From positions 6,658,501 to 6,722,500 of the forward strand of contig NZ_CP073720.1 in NCBI RefSeq assembly GCF_025137375.1: 64,000 nucleotides of DNA, in the 5' to 3' direction. A program made the translations under genes and the position numbers. The stretch is from Dactylosporangium fulvum. GTDB lineage: Bacteria; Actinomycetota; Actinomycetes; Mycobacteriales; Micromonosporaceae. Below are positions 17,274 to 27,318 of the stretch, one piece after another. Position 1 is the stretch's first letter; each line of letters starts with the position of its first letter. A model generated the notes under the pieces. That model saw only the letters and a list, made by a program, of their open reading frames with translations. It searched no databases and was not told where the DNA came from.

Positions 17274-18003
17274 ACCTTGCCCAACCAGCCCAACACACCC
17301 GGACGTCCACGCCCCCGCACTGTTGCCCAACCGGCCCGACACACCCAGACACCCACGCCCCCGCACCGCCGCCCAACCGGCCCGGCACACCCCGGACGTC
17401 CATGCCCCGCACTGCTGCCCAGCCAGCCCGACACACCATGGCGCCCATGCCCTGCACCCTTGCCAGCCAGCCCGACACGCCGCGGCGCCCACGCCCCGCG
17501 CCCATGCCCAACCGGCCCGACACACAACCGGACACCCACACCCCAGCGCCGCCGCCCAACCGGCCCGACACACACCAGGGCGCCACGCCTGCGCCGCCGC
17601 CCAACCGGCCCGGCACACACGACGGTGTCCACGTCCCGCACTGTTGCCCAACCAGCCCGACGCACCCGAGCATCCACATCCCGCGCCGTTGCCCAACCAG
17701 CCCGACACACACCACGGTGTCCACGTCCCGCGCCCCTTGCCAGCCAGCCCGACGCGCACCAGGCCGCATCTCGCACCCTTGCCAATCGGCCCGACGCACA
17801 CCAGGACGCGTCCCGCACCCATGCCCCCGCGCCGCTGCCCAACCAGCCCGGCGCGCACCAGGACGCCGCGCCTGCGCCGTCGCCCAACCAGCCCGGCACA
17901 CACGACGGTGTCCACGTCCCGCACTGTTGCCCAATCGGCCCGACGCACACCAGGCCGCGTCCCAGCCGGCCCGACACATGCCGGGCGTCCGCGTCTCGCG
18001 GCT
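17274..18003. repeat. Degenerate ~46-bp minisatellite, about 15 units
   Basis: Tandem units of 42-57 bp, each opening with TTGCCCAACCRGCCCGACAC or a variant and continuing with a ...GTCCACGTCCCGCAC-like half. Unit length is not a multiple of three and varies, and all six frames stay largely open simply because the sequence is GC-rich and poor in stop codons. The long frames here (up to ~365 codons, Pro/Thr/Arg- or Cys/Trp/Gly-rich) show no actinobacterial third-position bias and no domain, so I treat the block as non-coding. It fills most of the 1.5-kb gap between the class II aldolase and DUF6582 genes. Confidence 0.8.
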
Positions 18004-18279
18004 TGCTCAGCCGTTCATCTCCGCGCCGTGCACTGTCGCGGCATCCGCACACGCCACACCCCGCCCGGCGGCCACAGGGTGCACACCCCATCCGGTCACC
18101 GCGAACAGTCGGGTGCGTTCCGTTGTCGCACAACCCTTCCGGCCGGCCTCCGCCAGCCCTCGGGCATCGATGCCCGCCGGGACCCGCTCACCGACGCCAC
18201 CGCCGGAACCGGGCAGGAGCAACCCACCACCGTGACCGCATATTGAGACTCAATCGATCTGCATCAAGGTGATCGGAAC

Positions 18280-18349
18280 CGACTTTTCATGATCCCGAAG
18301 ACTTGTGGTCGCTCCCGCAGCACCAAGTCTTCGGGATCATGAAAAGTCG
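18280..18349. repeat. Long perfect palindrome (26-bp arms)
   Basis: Left arm 18280-18305 and right arm 18324-18349 are perfect complements over 26 bp (CGACTTTTCATGATCCCGAA...), separated by 18 nt. It contains the CATGATC signature seen at other intergenic hairpins here. It is far from both flanking genes, so it is not a simple terminator. A REP-like element or the target or relic of one is most likely. The rest of 18350-18663 shows nothing recognisable. Confidence 0.85.
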
Positions 18350-18663
18350 CTCGCATCGACCAATGGCGATGCACCAAGATGTCCGGTATGTCGCCAACTG
18401 CGGTGAGCCATAGGGAGGCCGGGCCACGTGGCTTCAGCGCCTTCGGTTGAGTACCTGCCGTTGGGGCGGCTGCACCGCGCGCCGTTTCCACAACCTGTCC
18501 CGAACCTGCCGCGAGAGACGCCATCCGGTCGGCGCGACGTCATACCGGAGCGCTCGGAGGACCTGCTCGTCGCCGCACCCATGTCAGCCGATGGTGGTCC
18601 GGGGTTCGGCTGGTCTCCGCCCGGGTGCTGCATGGATGGCCCGCGAACGGGTACGACCATCGT

Positions 18664-19095
18664 ATGGCTACTCGGAAGCAGACCTCGAACCAGCTCGACG
18701 CCGGTGAACGCGACGAGCTGTCCGACAGTGCCTACGCGTTTCCGCGCGTGCGCAAGGAGCCCCTCAACGATGCCTCCCACGTCCGCAACGCCATCGCCCG
18801 GTTCGACCAGGTGCGGGACGTCAGCGACGAGGAGCGGCGGGAGGCGTTCCGGCGGATCAAGCGGGCCGCCGGCAAATATGGCGTCGAGATGTCCGCCGAC
18901 CGCTGGCAGGATCTCGGCAAGCCTTCGGCGACGATGAAGTCGTCCGACAAGCCGCGCACGCCGACCAAGGGCGGGCGGGCCGCGAACCGCCGCGCCGACC
19001 GGTCCCGCGACGAACTCTACGCGGAGGCGAAACGCCGCAACATCAAGGGACGCTCCGGCATGACGAAGGCCGAACTGCACCGCGCCCTCAGCTGA
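18664..19095 (+). CDS. Small basic DUF6582-type protein with a Rho-N/SAP-like tail
   Basis: 143 aa from the ATG at 18664. The N-terminal half (DSAYAFPRVRKEPLNDASHV, RNAIARFDQV, RRIKRAAGKYGVEM) matches a widespread small actinobacterial/phage family of unknown role, here identified by its PLNDA-HVRNA-RFDQV pattern. The C-terminal ~35 residues (RSRDELYAEAKRRNIKGRSG, MTKAELHRALS) form the helix-extended-helix seen in Rho N-terminal/SAP modules, which bind nucleic acid. A highly basic linker joins them. Nucleoid or RNA association is a reasonable guess. It is monocistronic with two strong hairpins downstream. Confidence 0.8.
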   Translation: MATRKQTSNQLDAGERDELSDSAYAFPRVRKEPLNDASHVRNAIARFDQVRDVSDEERREAFRRIKRAAGKYGVEMSADRWQDLGKPSATMKSSDKPRTPTKGGRAANRRADRSRDELYAEAKRRNIKGRSGMTKAELHRALS

Positions 19096-19106
19096 GGCCG
19101 ACACCG

Positions 19107-19142
19107 CGCGGCGCGCCCGCCCGAACAGGCGGGCGCGCCGCG
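19107..19142 (+). terminator. Hairpin terminator after the DUF6582 gene
   Basis: Perfect 15-bp arms (CGCGGCGCGCCCGCC and complement) with a 6-nt loop CGAACA, 11 nt after the stop codon. Confidence 0.82.
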
Positions 19143-19204
19143 TCACCGGCCCGGCCGGCGGGACGACCCGCCGACCGAGGCGGTCGCCGAACGCGCCGCG
19201 TCCC

Positions 19205-19246
19205 CGTTCCCGTCCCCGGTCGGCGGGACGACCGGGGACGGGAACG
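19205..19246. terminator. Second hairpin, bidirectional
   Basis: Perfect 18-bp arms (CGTTCCCGTCCCCGGTCG and complement) with a 6-nt loop, between the convergent DUF6582 and META genes. Its right arm is the first unit of a tandem repeat. Confidence 0.75.
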
Positions 19247-19332
19247 CTCGGCGGAACGACCAGGGATGGGGACGCTCGGCGGAACGACCGGAGACGGGAA
19301 CGCTCGGCGGAACGACCGGGGACAGGGACGCT
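19221..19332. repeat. 28-bp direct repeat, four units
   Basis: Four head-to-tail copies of CGGCGGAACGACCGGGGACG plus GGAACGCT, with a few substitutions each. The first unit overlaps the terminator's right arm, so every unit repeats sequence able to pair with the single left arm at 19205-19222. Confidence 0.85.
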
Positions 19333-19337
19333 CGGCG

Positions 19338-20159
19338 TTACTTCGCGGTGAGCCTCAAGCCCTTGCCGTCGGGGTGGGTGAGCGTCAGGTGGTCGGCCTC
19401 GATCGTGAACGTGACCGTCCCGCGCAGCGCCGCCGTCACCGCGCTCTCGAACGTGCTCGGCTCGCCGGGACAGGCCTTCAGGGTCATGCCCACGTCGGTG
19501 AAGGTGATCTCGCCGCCGCTCGCCGAGCCGCCGCTCGCCGACCCGCCGCTCACCGAGTATCGTCCGCCGAGGTCGTTGCACCCGCCGAAGCCGGTCACCG
19601 TGCCGTCCGTGCCGAACGAAAGATAGGCCAGCAGGCCCGCCGGAACGGAACCGGCCACCTGTCCCGAGACCAGCGTGTCGACGGTCCAGCGCGGGCCGGC
19701 CAGCGGCCGGTCGGGGTCGGCCACCTCGCGGTCGGTGAGCACGATCCGGGTGCCGCCGCCTTCGAGCACCAGCTCGGCCCCCTCCAGCCGCCAGGCCGGG
19801 CGCCCGCCCAGGAAGGCGGTCACCCAGCGGTCCTGCTCGTGGCGCGGCGGGTCGCAACCCATATCGGTCATCGACAGCTCCTCGACCACCAGCTTGTCGT
19901 CGTCGAGCCGCGCATCACCGGCGATGTGGTTGCACCCGGCCTGCACGACGAGCCGCCCCTTGGTGTCGAAGCGCAGCTCGATCCGGGTGCTGCCGACGAG
20001 CGGCCGGGGCTGCCCCTGCTCGGTCACCGACGTGGACAGGAAGGTGCGCCCCCACGGCCTGCCCTCGGCGGGCGCGCTCGCGCCATCGCGCGCGCAGCCC
20101 GCCGGTACGACCGCCAGCAACAGTAGCAACGGAAGGAAAACCAGCCGAGTCATGCCCAT
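19338..20159 (-). CDS. Lipoprotein with two META (HslJ-like) domains
   Basis: 273 aa. The ATG at 20159 (MGMTRLVF) has GGAAG 9 nt upstream. The signal peptide ends in a lipobox with the cysteine in VVPAGCARD. Two META repeats follow: residues ~35-145 (LRFDTKGRLVVQAGCNHIAG, MGCDPPRHEQD) and ~155-273 (LSFGTDGTVTGFGGCNDLGG, MTLKACPGE). The GCN motif recurs in each. A (SGGSA) run links strands in the second repeat. META-domain lipoproteins are surface proteins associated with envelope stress or stability; no enzymatic role is known. It lies 34 nt downstream of the unknown Rossmann protein gene and may be co-transcribed. Confidence 0.85.
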   Translation of the reverse strand: MGMTRLVFLPLLLLLAVVPAGCARDGASAPAEGRPWGRTFLSTSVTEQGQPRPLVGSTRIELRFDTKGRLVVQAGCNHIAGDARLDDDKLVVEELSMTDMGCDPPRHEQDRWVTAFLGGRPAWRLEGAELVLEGGGTRIVLTDREVADPDRPLAGPRWTVDTLVSGQVAGSVPAGLLAYLSFGTDGTVTGFGGCNDLGGRYSVSGGSASGGSASGGEITFTDVGMTLKACPGEPSTFESAVTAALRGTVTFTIEADHLTLTHPDGKGLRLTAK

Positions 20160-20193
20160 TCGACGGCACTTCCGATCGGCTGGTTCCCGCCGA

Positions 20194-21672
20194 TCACCCA
20201 CGAGCGGCGCCGATGCCGAGCAGCACGGCGATGCCGAGCGCGCTGCGCGCGGAATACGGCTGGCGCCACAGCCCGCCGTGCGCCGCGGCGTACGCCTCGT
20301 CCTGCCACGGGTGCTCGTGCTCGGGGCGCCCGGCGTGCAGGTCGTGGACGAGCAGTGCGGCCATGAGCGTGTTGCTCGTCGCCGGCTCGAAGATTTCGAT
20401 GCCGAAGCGGTGCGCGCCGGCGAACGCGGCGGCGAGGAGCCGGTTCTTGACCACGCTACGCGTCCGGGTGGCCGGTGCCACGGTCAGCGACACCGGCACG
20501 CCGGCGGCCCGGGCCTCCGCCGCCCGCCAGCGCTGGAGCCGCTTGGCGAGGGCGTAGTTCGGGCCCTGCTGCGGCACGAGGCTGTCGTTGACGCCCGGGT
20601 AGATGCCGGGCGGGTAGTTGCGGGTCAGCAGCCGGCCGGCGCTGAGCACCCGCAGCGGCCTGCGGATCCGGCCGATCCCGGCGGCCTCGCGGTAGCGGCG
20701 GCCGGCCTCGTCGACGGCGTCGGCGGGGACCGCGAACACGTCCGTCGGGGTCGCCAGAAACGCGAGCGCGAGGTCCGGCCGGCGCTCGCGCAGCCACACG
20801 GTGAGGGCGTCGACGGCCATCGCGACCCGCACGTTGAGAGCGCCGTCGGCGTAGACGTAGTTGCCTAGGACGAGGCCCCCGTCGAAACCGGCGAGCCATT
20901 CGGCGATCCGGCCGAGGTCGTGGAGCAGATCGGCGCCGGCGCGCTTGTCGAGGTCACCGCCGGCGTCCGCGGCGACCGGCACGTGGAGGCGCCCGGCGTA
21001 CCGCTCGGCGGTCCCGATCAGCCGTTGCCAGATCGCCGGCCGGGGCAGGTCGACGGCGACGACGTCGGCGCCCCAGCTCAGCAGCGCCGTCAGCGGCCCC
21101 ATCTCCGCGCCCGCGCCGAGGACGGCCACGCGGCGGCCGGGCAGCGCCAGCCAGTCGGGGTTCGCGGCGACGGTCCGCACCGCGTCGGCGCAGGAGCGCT
21201 CGATGACGCCGCCGGCGACCCAGGTGTCGAGCTGGTCGTCCAGCTCCGCGCCGCGCAGGCGCCGGCCGCGGTACGGCAGGACCAGCTCGCGCCGCGCCTC
21301 CCCCGAGCCGGCGACGGTGGCGGTCGACAGCGGCGCGCCGCCCTTGAACGCGGCGTCGAGCGGCTCCTCCGCCGCGCCGGGCTCCGGCCGGAAGCGCATC
21401 CTGGTGTGCAGCGACGCGAGCCCGTCCCGGGCGATGGTCAGCGCCGCGTCGCGGGACGGCAGACCCGCCTCGACGAGCCGCCGGAAGTGCTGGAGGTAGT
21501 CGTGGCGCCAGTCGGTCGAGGACTCGGCGCCGCGGGCACCGACCGGATCCGCAGCCCGCAGCGCGTCGGCGACCACCCCGCGCCCCAGCGCCGACGTGCT
21601 CGTCCTGCCATCCACCTCGGGGATGACCACACCGGTGGGCTGTGCTGTCGACATGGTGTCCCAGTCTGCCAT
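20194..21672 (-). CDS. Conserved protein of unknown function with a Rossmann-like core
   Basis: 492 aa from the ATG at 21672 (MADWDTMST); an in-frame ATG at 21654 is an alternative. The clearest motif is a nucleotide-binding glycine loop, RRVAVLGAGAEMGPLTALLSWGADVVAVD, near residue 195 (here written in parts: VAVLGAGAEMG and GADVVAVDLP). This is followed by a helical, proline-containing stretch (NYPPGIYPGVNDSLVPQQG, NYALAKRLQRWRA) and a late FEPATSNTLMAALLVHDL segment ending in a weak hydrophobic helix. I do not recognise the family. An SDR- or methyltransferase-like fold acting on a lipid or isoprenoid is conceivable, but nothing in the sequence proves it. Confidence 0.7.
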   Translation of the reverse strand: MADWDTMSTAQPTGVVIPEVDGRTSTSALGRGVVADALRAADPVGARGAESSTDWRHDYLQHFRRLVEAGLPSRDAALTIARDGLASLHTRMRFRPEPGAAEEPLDAAFKGGAPLSTATVAGSGEARRELVLPYRGRRLRGAELDDQLDTWVAGGVIERSCADAVRTVAANPDWLALPGRRVAVLGAGAEMGPLTALLSWGADVVAVDLPRPAIWQRLIGTAERYAGRLHVPVAADAGGDLDKRAGADLLHDLGRIAEWLAGFDGGLVLGNYVYADGALNVRVAMAVDALTVWLRERRPDLALAFLATPTDVFAVPADAVDEAGRRYREAAGIGRIRRPLRVLSAGRLLTRNYPPGIYPGVNDSLVPQQGPNYALAKRLQRWRAAEARAAGVPVSLTVAPATRTRSVVKNRLLAAAFAGAHRFGIEIFEPATSNTLMAALLVHDLHAGRPEHEHPWQDEAYAAAHGGLWRQPYSARSALGIAVLLGIGAARG

Positions 21673-21753
21673 CGGAACGCCCCGGCCACCGGGCGGGTGA
21701 GGCGGCGGGTGATTCCGCCGTTTCACCCTCCGCATGCGAATCGGTACCCGCCG

Positions 21754-21810
21754 ATGACAACTACGGTCGGCGACATGCTGCTGACGCTGCCGCGGGTGAC
21801 CGGCGAATGA
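21754..21810 (+). CDS. Possible 18-residue leader peptide
   Basis: An ATG at 21754 encodes an 18-residue peptide (MTTTVGDMLLTLPRVTGE) whose stop overlaps the ATG of the lectin gene (ATGA at 21807-21810). The overlap suggests translational coupling. There is no strong ribosome site, and the frame is also open upstream, so it could be chance. Confidence 0.3.
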   Translation: MTTTVGDMLLTLPRVTGE

Positions 21811-22652
21811 TGACCACCGACCTGACCGACCCCCTGGCGATCGACCTCCCGGACACCGAGCCGTCGCTCGTCCGCCCCTACGTCCGGCTGCTGGCGGCCC
21901 ACCGCTCGACCGGAGCCCACTGGGACAGCACGACCACGTACGTCAGCCGGCCGGAGTACTACGGCCGGCACGCGCGGACCCCCGAAGACCTCCGCCTCAC
22001 CCCGTTCACCCGCACGCGCCCGGCCATCGAGCCGCCCCCGGTCCGGTACGCGCTGCCGCCCGGCCGCAGCACTCGGCGGACCCTCGCCGTCGGCTCGACC
22101 GTGCTGGTCCTCGCCCTGAGCGCCACCGCGCTCGTCCTCAGCGCCGCCGACCCGGCCGCGGCGCCGGTGCGCAAGGGCGCCGAATCGGAGCTGGCGGCCC
22201 CGCAGGTCGCCCAGCTGCGGACGGCTGCGGCACCCGTCCCCGCGGCCCCGGGGACGGGTGCCGCGCCCGCCCAGGGCGCCGTCCCGATCGAGGGCGAACC
22301 GGTGGCGGTGCTGCGCCCGGCCACCCGGACCGGCCGGATCACCGGCTCCGCCGGCCTGTGCCTCGATGGTGGCCGGATGCGGCTGTCGGCCTGCGACACG
22401 AGCCTCGGCCAGGTCTGGACGATCACCGGGGACGGCACGGTCCGCACACTCGGCCGCTGCCTGCAGTGGACGCGCAGCGACACGGCGCTGGCCGACTGCG
22501 ACGGCCGCCCGCCGCAGCGCTGGCAGCCCGGCCCCGGCGGCGCCCTGCTCAACGCAGCCTCGACCCAGTGTCTCAGTGTCCCCGACCGCCGCCTCCCGCC
22601 GCGGCTGACGAGCTGCGACCTGTCCGAGGCGCAGCGCTGGACGCTGCCCTAG
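21807..22652 (+). CDS. Single-pass membrane protein with a ricin-B lectin domain
   Basis: 281 aa; starts at 21807 or 21810 (ATGATG). Residues 1-85 are cytoplasmic, then one transmembrane helix (TLAVGSTVLVLALSATALVL), a Pro/Ala-rich spacer, and a C-terminal ricin B-type beta-trefoil of ~110 residues with the repeating signatures GLCLDGGRMRLSACD, GRCLQWTRSDTALADCD and TQCLSVPDRRLPPRLTSCD, each followed by a Q-W (QVWTI, QRWQP, QRWTLP). It should display a sugar-binding domain outside the membrane. Its stop overlaps the convergent membrane-protein stop by 3 bases. Confidence 0.85.
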   Translation: MMTTDLTDPLAIDLPDTEPSLVRPYVRLLAAHRSTGAHWDSTTTYVSRPEYYGRHARTPEDLRLTPFTRTRPAIEPPPVRYALPPGRSTRRTLAVGSTVLVLALSATALVLSAADPAAAPVRKGAESELAAPQVAQLRTAAAPVPAAPGTGAAPAQGAVPIEGEPVAVLRPATRTGRITGSAGLCLDGGRMRLSACDTSLGQVWTITGDGTVRTLGRCLQWTRSDTALADCDGRPPQRWQPGPGGALLNAASTQCLSVPDRRLPPRLTSCDLSEAQRWTLP

Positions 22653-23059
22653 CGTCTGTCCACCGGCGTCCGTGCGGCGCGGCGCGGGACCACCGCCGCG
22701 ACGATCCCGGCGTAGAAGTACACCTCACCGAACAGGGCGGACACCCCGCCGAGCAGGAACAGCAGGCCGAGATGGGCGGCGGTCCCCGCGCCGAGGCGCG
22801 GCTGCCGGGCCACCGCGAGCGCGCCGAGGACGGCGCCGGTGAGCACCAGGCCGGCGGCGTCGCGGAGGTGCTCGACGGTGCGCCACCACACGACCGGCAG
22901 CGCGGCGACCACGGCCCCGGCCGCCGCGAGGGCCGCCGCCACCTGCTGGAGCACCGTGCCGGGGCGGCGCAGCGTGGCCAGCCCCAGCACATCGGACAGC
23001 AGCACCTGTCCCACGACGAGGACCGCGGCGGCACCGGCGGCGAGCAGGACGAGCAGCAC
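22649..23059 (-). CDS. Small four-helix membrane protein, unknown
   Basis: 136 aa from a GTG at 23059. Four hydrophobic segments at about residues 1-25, 40-60, 68-85 and 92-122, little else, and an Arg-rich C-terminus. No family recognised. It is divergent from the coiled-coil/Ku pair (69-nt gap) and convergent with the lectin gene. Confidence 0.65.
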   Translation of the reverse strand: MLLVLLAAGAAAVLVVGQVLLSDVLGLATLRRPGTVLQQVAAALAAAGAVVAALPVVWWRTVEHLRDAAGLVLTGAVLGALAVARQPRLGAGTAAHLGLLFLLGGVSALFGEVYFYAGIVAAVVPRRAARTPVDRR

Positions 23060-23127
23060 GGCGCGAGCGTGGCCGCGGCGGGCAAGTCCGCGGGTTTGCC
23101 CGCGTCCCGGGCGGGAACCGGGACCGG

Positions 23128-24054
23128 ATGGTGAGGACGAGGCAGCAGCCCTCCCCCGCAGACGCGATCGCCACGGAGTTGTACGGCCTGCCGCCGCAGG
23201 ACTTCACCGCCACGCGGAACGAGCGGGCGCGGCAGGCCCGGCAGGCCGGCGACCGGGACCTGGCCGAGGCGATCGGCGGGCTGGCGAAGCCGAACCTGGC
23301 GGCGTGGCTGGTCAACCAGATGGCGCGGGAGTATCCGCAGGAGATCGAGGCGCTGACCGAGCTGGGCGCATCGCTGCGGGGGGCGACCGCGAGCCTCGAC
23401 GCGGAACAGTTGCGGGAGCTGTCCGGGCAGCAGCACCGGGTGCTGTACCAGCTGTTGCAGCAGGCCCGCAGCCTGGGCCGCGCGGCGGGGCACCCGGTGT
23501 CCGACGCCGTCGCCCGCGGCGTCGAGGAGACACTGCACGCGGCGCTCGCCGACCCTGACGCCGCCGAGCAGGTGCGGGCCGGGCGGCTGACCGGCCCGCT
23601 GTCGAGCACCGGCTTCCCGCCGGGCCGGGACAGCGCGGCGGCCACGCCGCGGGCCGGCGGCGCTCCGTCCGGCGCCGCGGCCACGTCGCGGGCCGGCGCC
23701 GAGAGCCGCCCCGCACAGCGGGTCGCCGCCGCCGACCGGGATCTCGCGGACGCCGAGGCGCAGGTGCGGGACGTCGTCGCGGAACGGGACCGGACGCAGG
23801 CGGCGCTCCGCGAGGCGGAGGCCGTGGCCGACGCGGTGGCCGGCCGGGTCGAGGCGCTCCGGCGGCAACTCGACGAGGCGGGTGCCGAGCAGGCGGAGGA
23901 CGACCGGATGGTGCGCGCCGCGCGGAGTGCGGCCGGCCGCGCCGAGCGGCGGCTGCGCCAGGCCGAACAGCGGCTGCGGGACACCACCGAACGCCGGCGC
24001 CGGGTGCGGACGGCCCGGCGTGCCGGGTCGGCGTCCGCGCGGCGCGGGAGGTGA
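23128..24054 (+). CDS. Coiled-coil protein encoded beside Ku
   Basis: 308 aa. The N-terminal half is helical with a conserved-looking start (IATELYGLPPQDFTATRNER, AKPNLAAWLVNQMAR, LYQLLQQARSLGRAAG). The C-terminal half from ~residue 195 is a long, charged coiled coil (RDLADAEAQVRDVVAERDRT, EAVADAVAGRVEALRRQLDE) ending in a basic RRRRVRTARRAGSASARRGR tail. I know no assigned function, but it lies 6 nt upstream of the Ku gene in the same direction, so a role in DNA-end handling is a fair inference. The basic tail would suit DNA binding. Confidence 0.7.
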   Translation: MVRTRQQPSPADAIATELYGLPPQDFTATRNERARQARQAGDRDLAEAIGGLAKPNLAAWLVNQMAREYPQEIEALTELGASLRGATASLDAEQLRELSGQQHRVLYQLLQQARSLGRAAGHPVSDAVARGVEETLHAALADPDAAEQVRAGRLTGPLSSTGFPPGRDSAAATPRAGGAPSGAAATSRAGAESRPAQRVAAADRDLADAEAQVRDVVAERDRTQAALREAEAVADAVAGRVEALRRQLDEAGAEQAEDDRMVRAARSAAGRAERRLRQAEQRLRDTTERRRRVRTARRAGSASARRGR

Positions 24055-24060
24055 CGGGTG

Positions 24061-24888
24061 ATGGCACGGCCGATCTGGACCGGGGTGATCTCCTTCGGGC
24101 TGGTGTCGGTGCCGGTGGCGCTGGTGCCGGCGACGCAGGAGCACGAGGTGTCGTTCCACCAGTTCGAGCAGGGCACCGGCGACCGGATCCGGTACCGCCG
24201 CTTCAACGAGCGGACCGGCAAGGAGGTCGACTTCGCCGACATCGTCAAGGGTGCCGACGTGGGCGGCGGGCAGTACGTCATGGTCGACCCCGAGGAGCTG
24301 GAGCAGATCGCTCCCGGGCGCTCCCGCAGCCTCGACATCCACCGGTTCGTCGACCTCGACGAGATCGACCCGATCCACTACCAGAAGGCGTACTACCTGG
24401 AGCCCGGCAGCGACGACACGGTCAAGACCTATGCGCTGCTGCGCGACGCGTTGGCCGACGCCAACCGGGCGGCGATCGCCACGCTGGTGATGCGGGGCAG
24501 GGAGTACCTCGCCGCGATCCGCCCGCACGACGAGGTGCTGGTCCTGGAGACGATGTACTTCGCCGACGAGGTCCGCGACCCGCGCGCCGTCCTCGACCGG
24601 TTCCCCGGGCACGTCCCGGTGCGCCGGGAGGAGCTGCGGATGGCCAGGCAGCTCGTCGACTCGATGACCGGCGAATGGGATCCGGACGAGTACCACGACA
24701 GCTTCACCGACCGGATCCACGAGCTCATCGACGCGAAGGCCGCCGGCGAAGAGCTCGTCCCCGCCGAGGAGCCACCGGCGGTCACCCACGTCACCGACCT
24801 GATGGAGGTCCTGCGCCAGAGTGTCGAGTCCGCCCGCAAGCGCCGCGGCGAGCGGGCGCGGTCACGGCAGCGCGGCTCCGATCGATGA
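24061..24888 (+). CDS. ku: Non-homologous end-joining protein Ku
   Basis: 275 aa. The ATG at 24061 is used (a GTG just before it is possible). Full-length bacterial Ku: MARPIWTGVISFGLVSVPV, FHQFEQGTGDRIRYRRFNE, the bridge region YYLEPGSDDTVKTYALLRDA, and MARQLVDSMTGEWDPDEYHD. The short C-terminal tail is basic (ARKRRGERARSRQRG), as in Ku proteins that thread onto DNA. It forms a homodimeric ring on double-strand breaks and recruits LigD. No ligD is in the window, so the ligase must be elsewhere. Confidence 0.96.
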   Translation: MARPIWTGVISFGLVSVPVALVPATQEHEVSFHQFEQGTGDRIRYRRFNERTGKEVDFADIVKGADVGGGQYVMVDPEELEQIAPGRSRSLDIHRFVDLDEIDPIHYQKAYYLEPGSDDTVKTYALLRDALADANRAAIATLVMRGREYLAAIRPHDEVLVLETMYFADEVRDPRAVLDRFPGHVPVRREELRMARQLVDSMTGEWDPDEYHDSFTDRIHELIDAKAAGEELVPAEEPPAVTHVTDLMEVLRQSVESARKRRGERARSRQRGSDR

Positions 24889-24940
24889 CGGCCGGCACCG
24901 CGACCACGCCCGGTGCCGTGGCCGCGGTGCCGTGCGGACG

Positions 24941-27312
<2,372 letters not shown>

Positions 27313-27318
27313 GCCGGA

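Noticed and set aside
17274-18003. CRISPR array
   Set aside because: Repeat units are contiguous and degenerate with no unique spacers of constant length, and no cas genes are near.
17141-18272. Several 250-365-codon frames on both strands (Pro/Thr-rich on plus, Cys/Trp/Gly-rich on minus)
   Set aside because: They are by-products of a stop-poor tandem repeat whose unit length is not a multiple of three; no start signal, domain or codon bias.
18428-18937. 169-codon plus-strand frame overlapping the DUF6582 gene
   Set aside because: Out of frame with the recognised DUF6582 protein and without a ribosome site or family.
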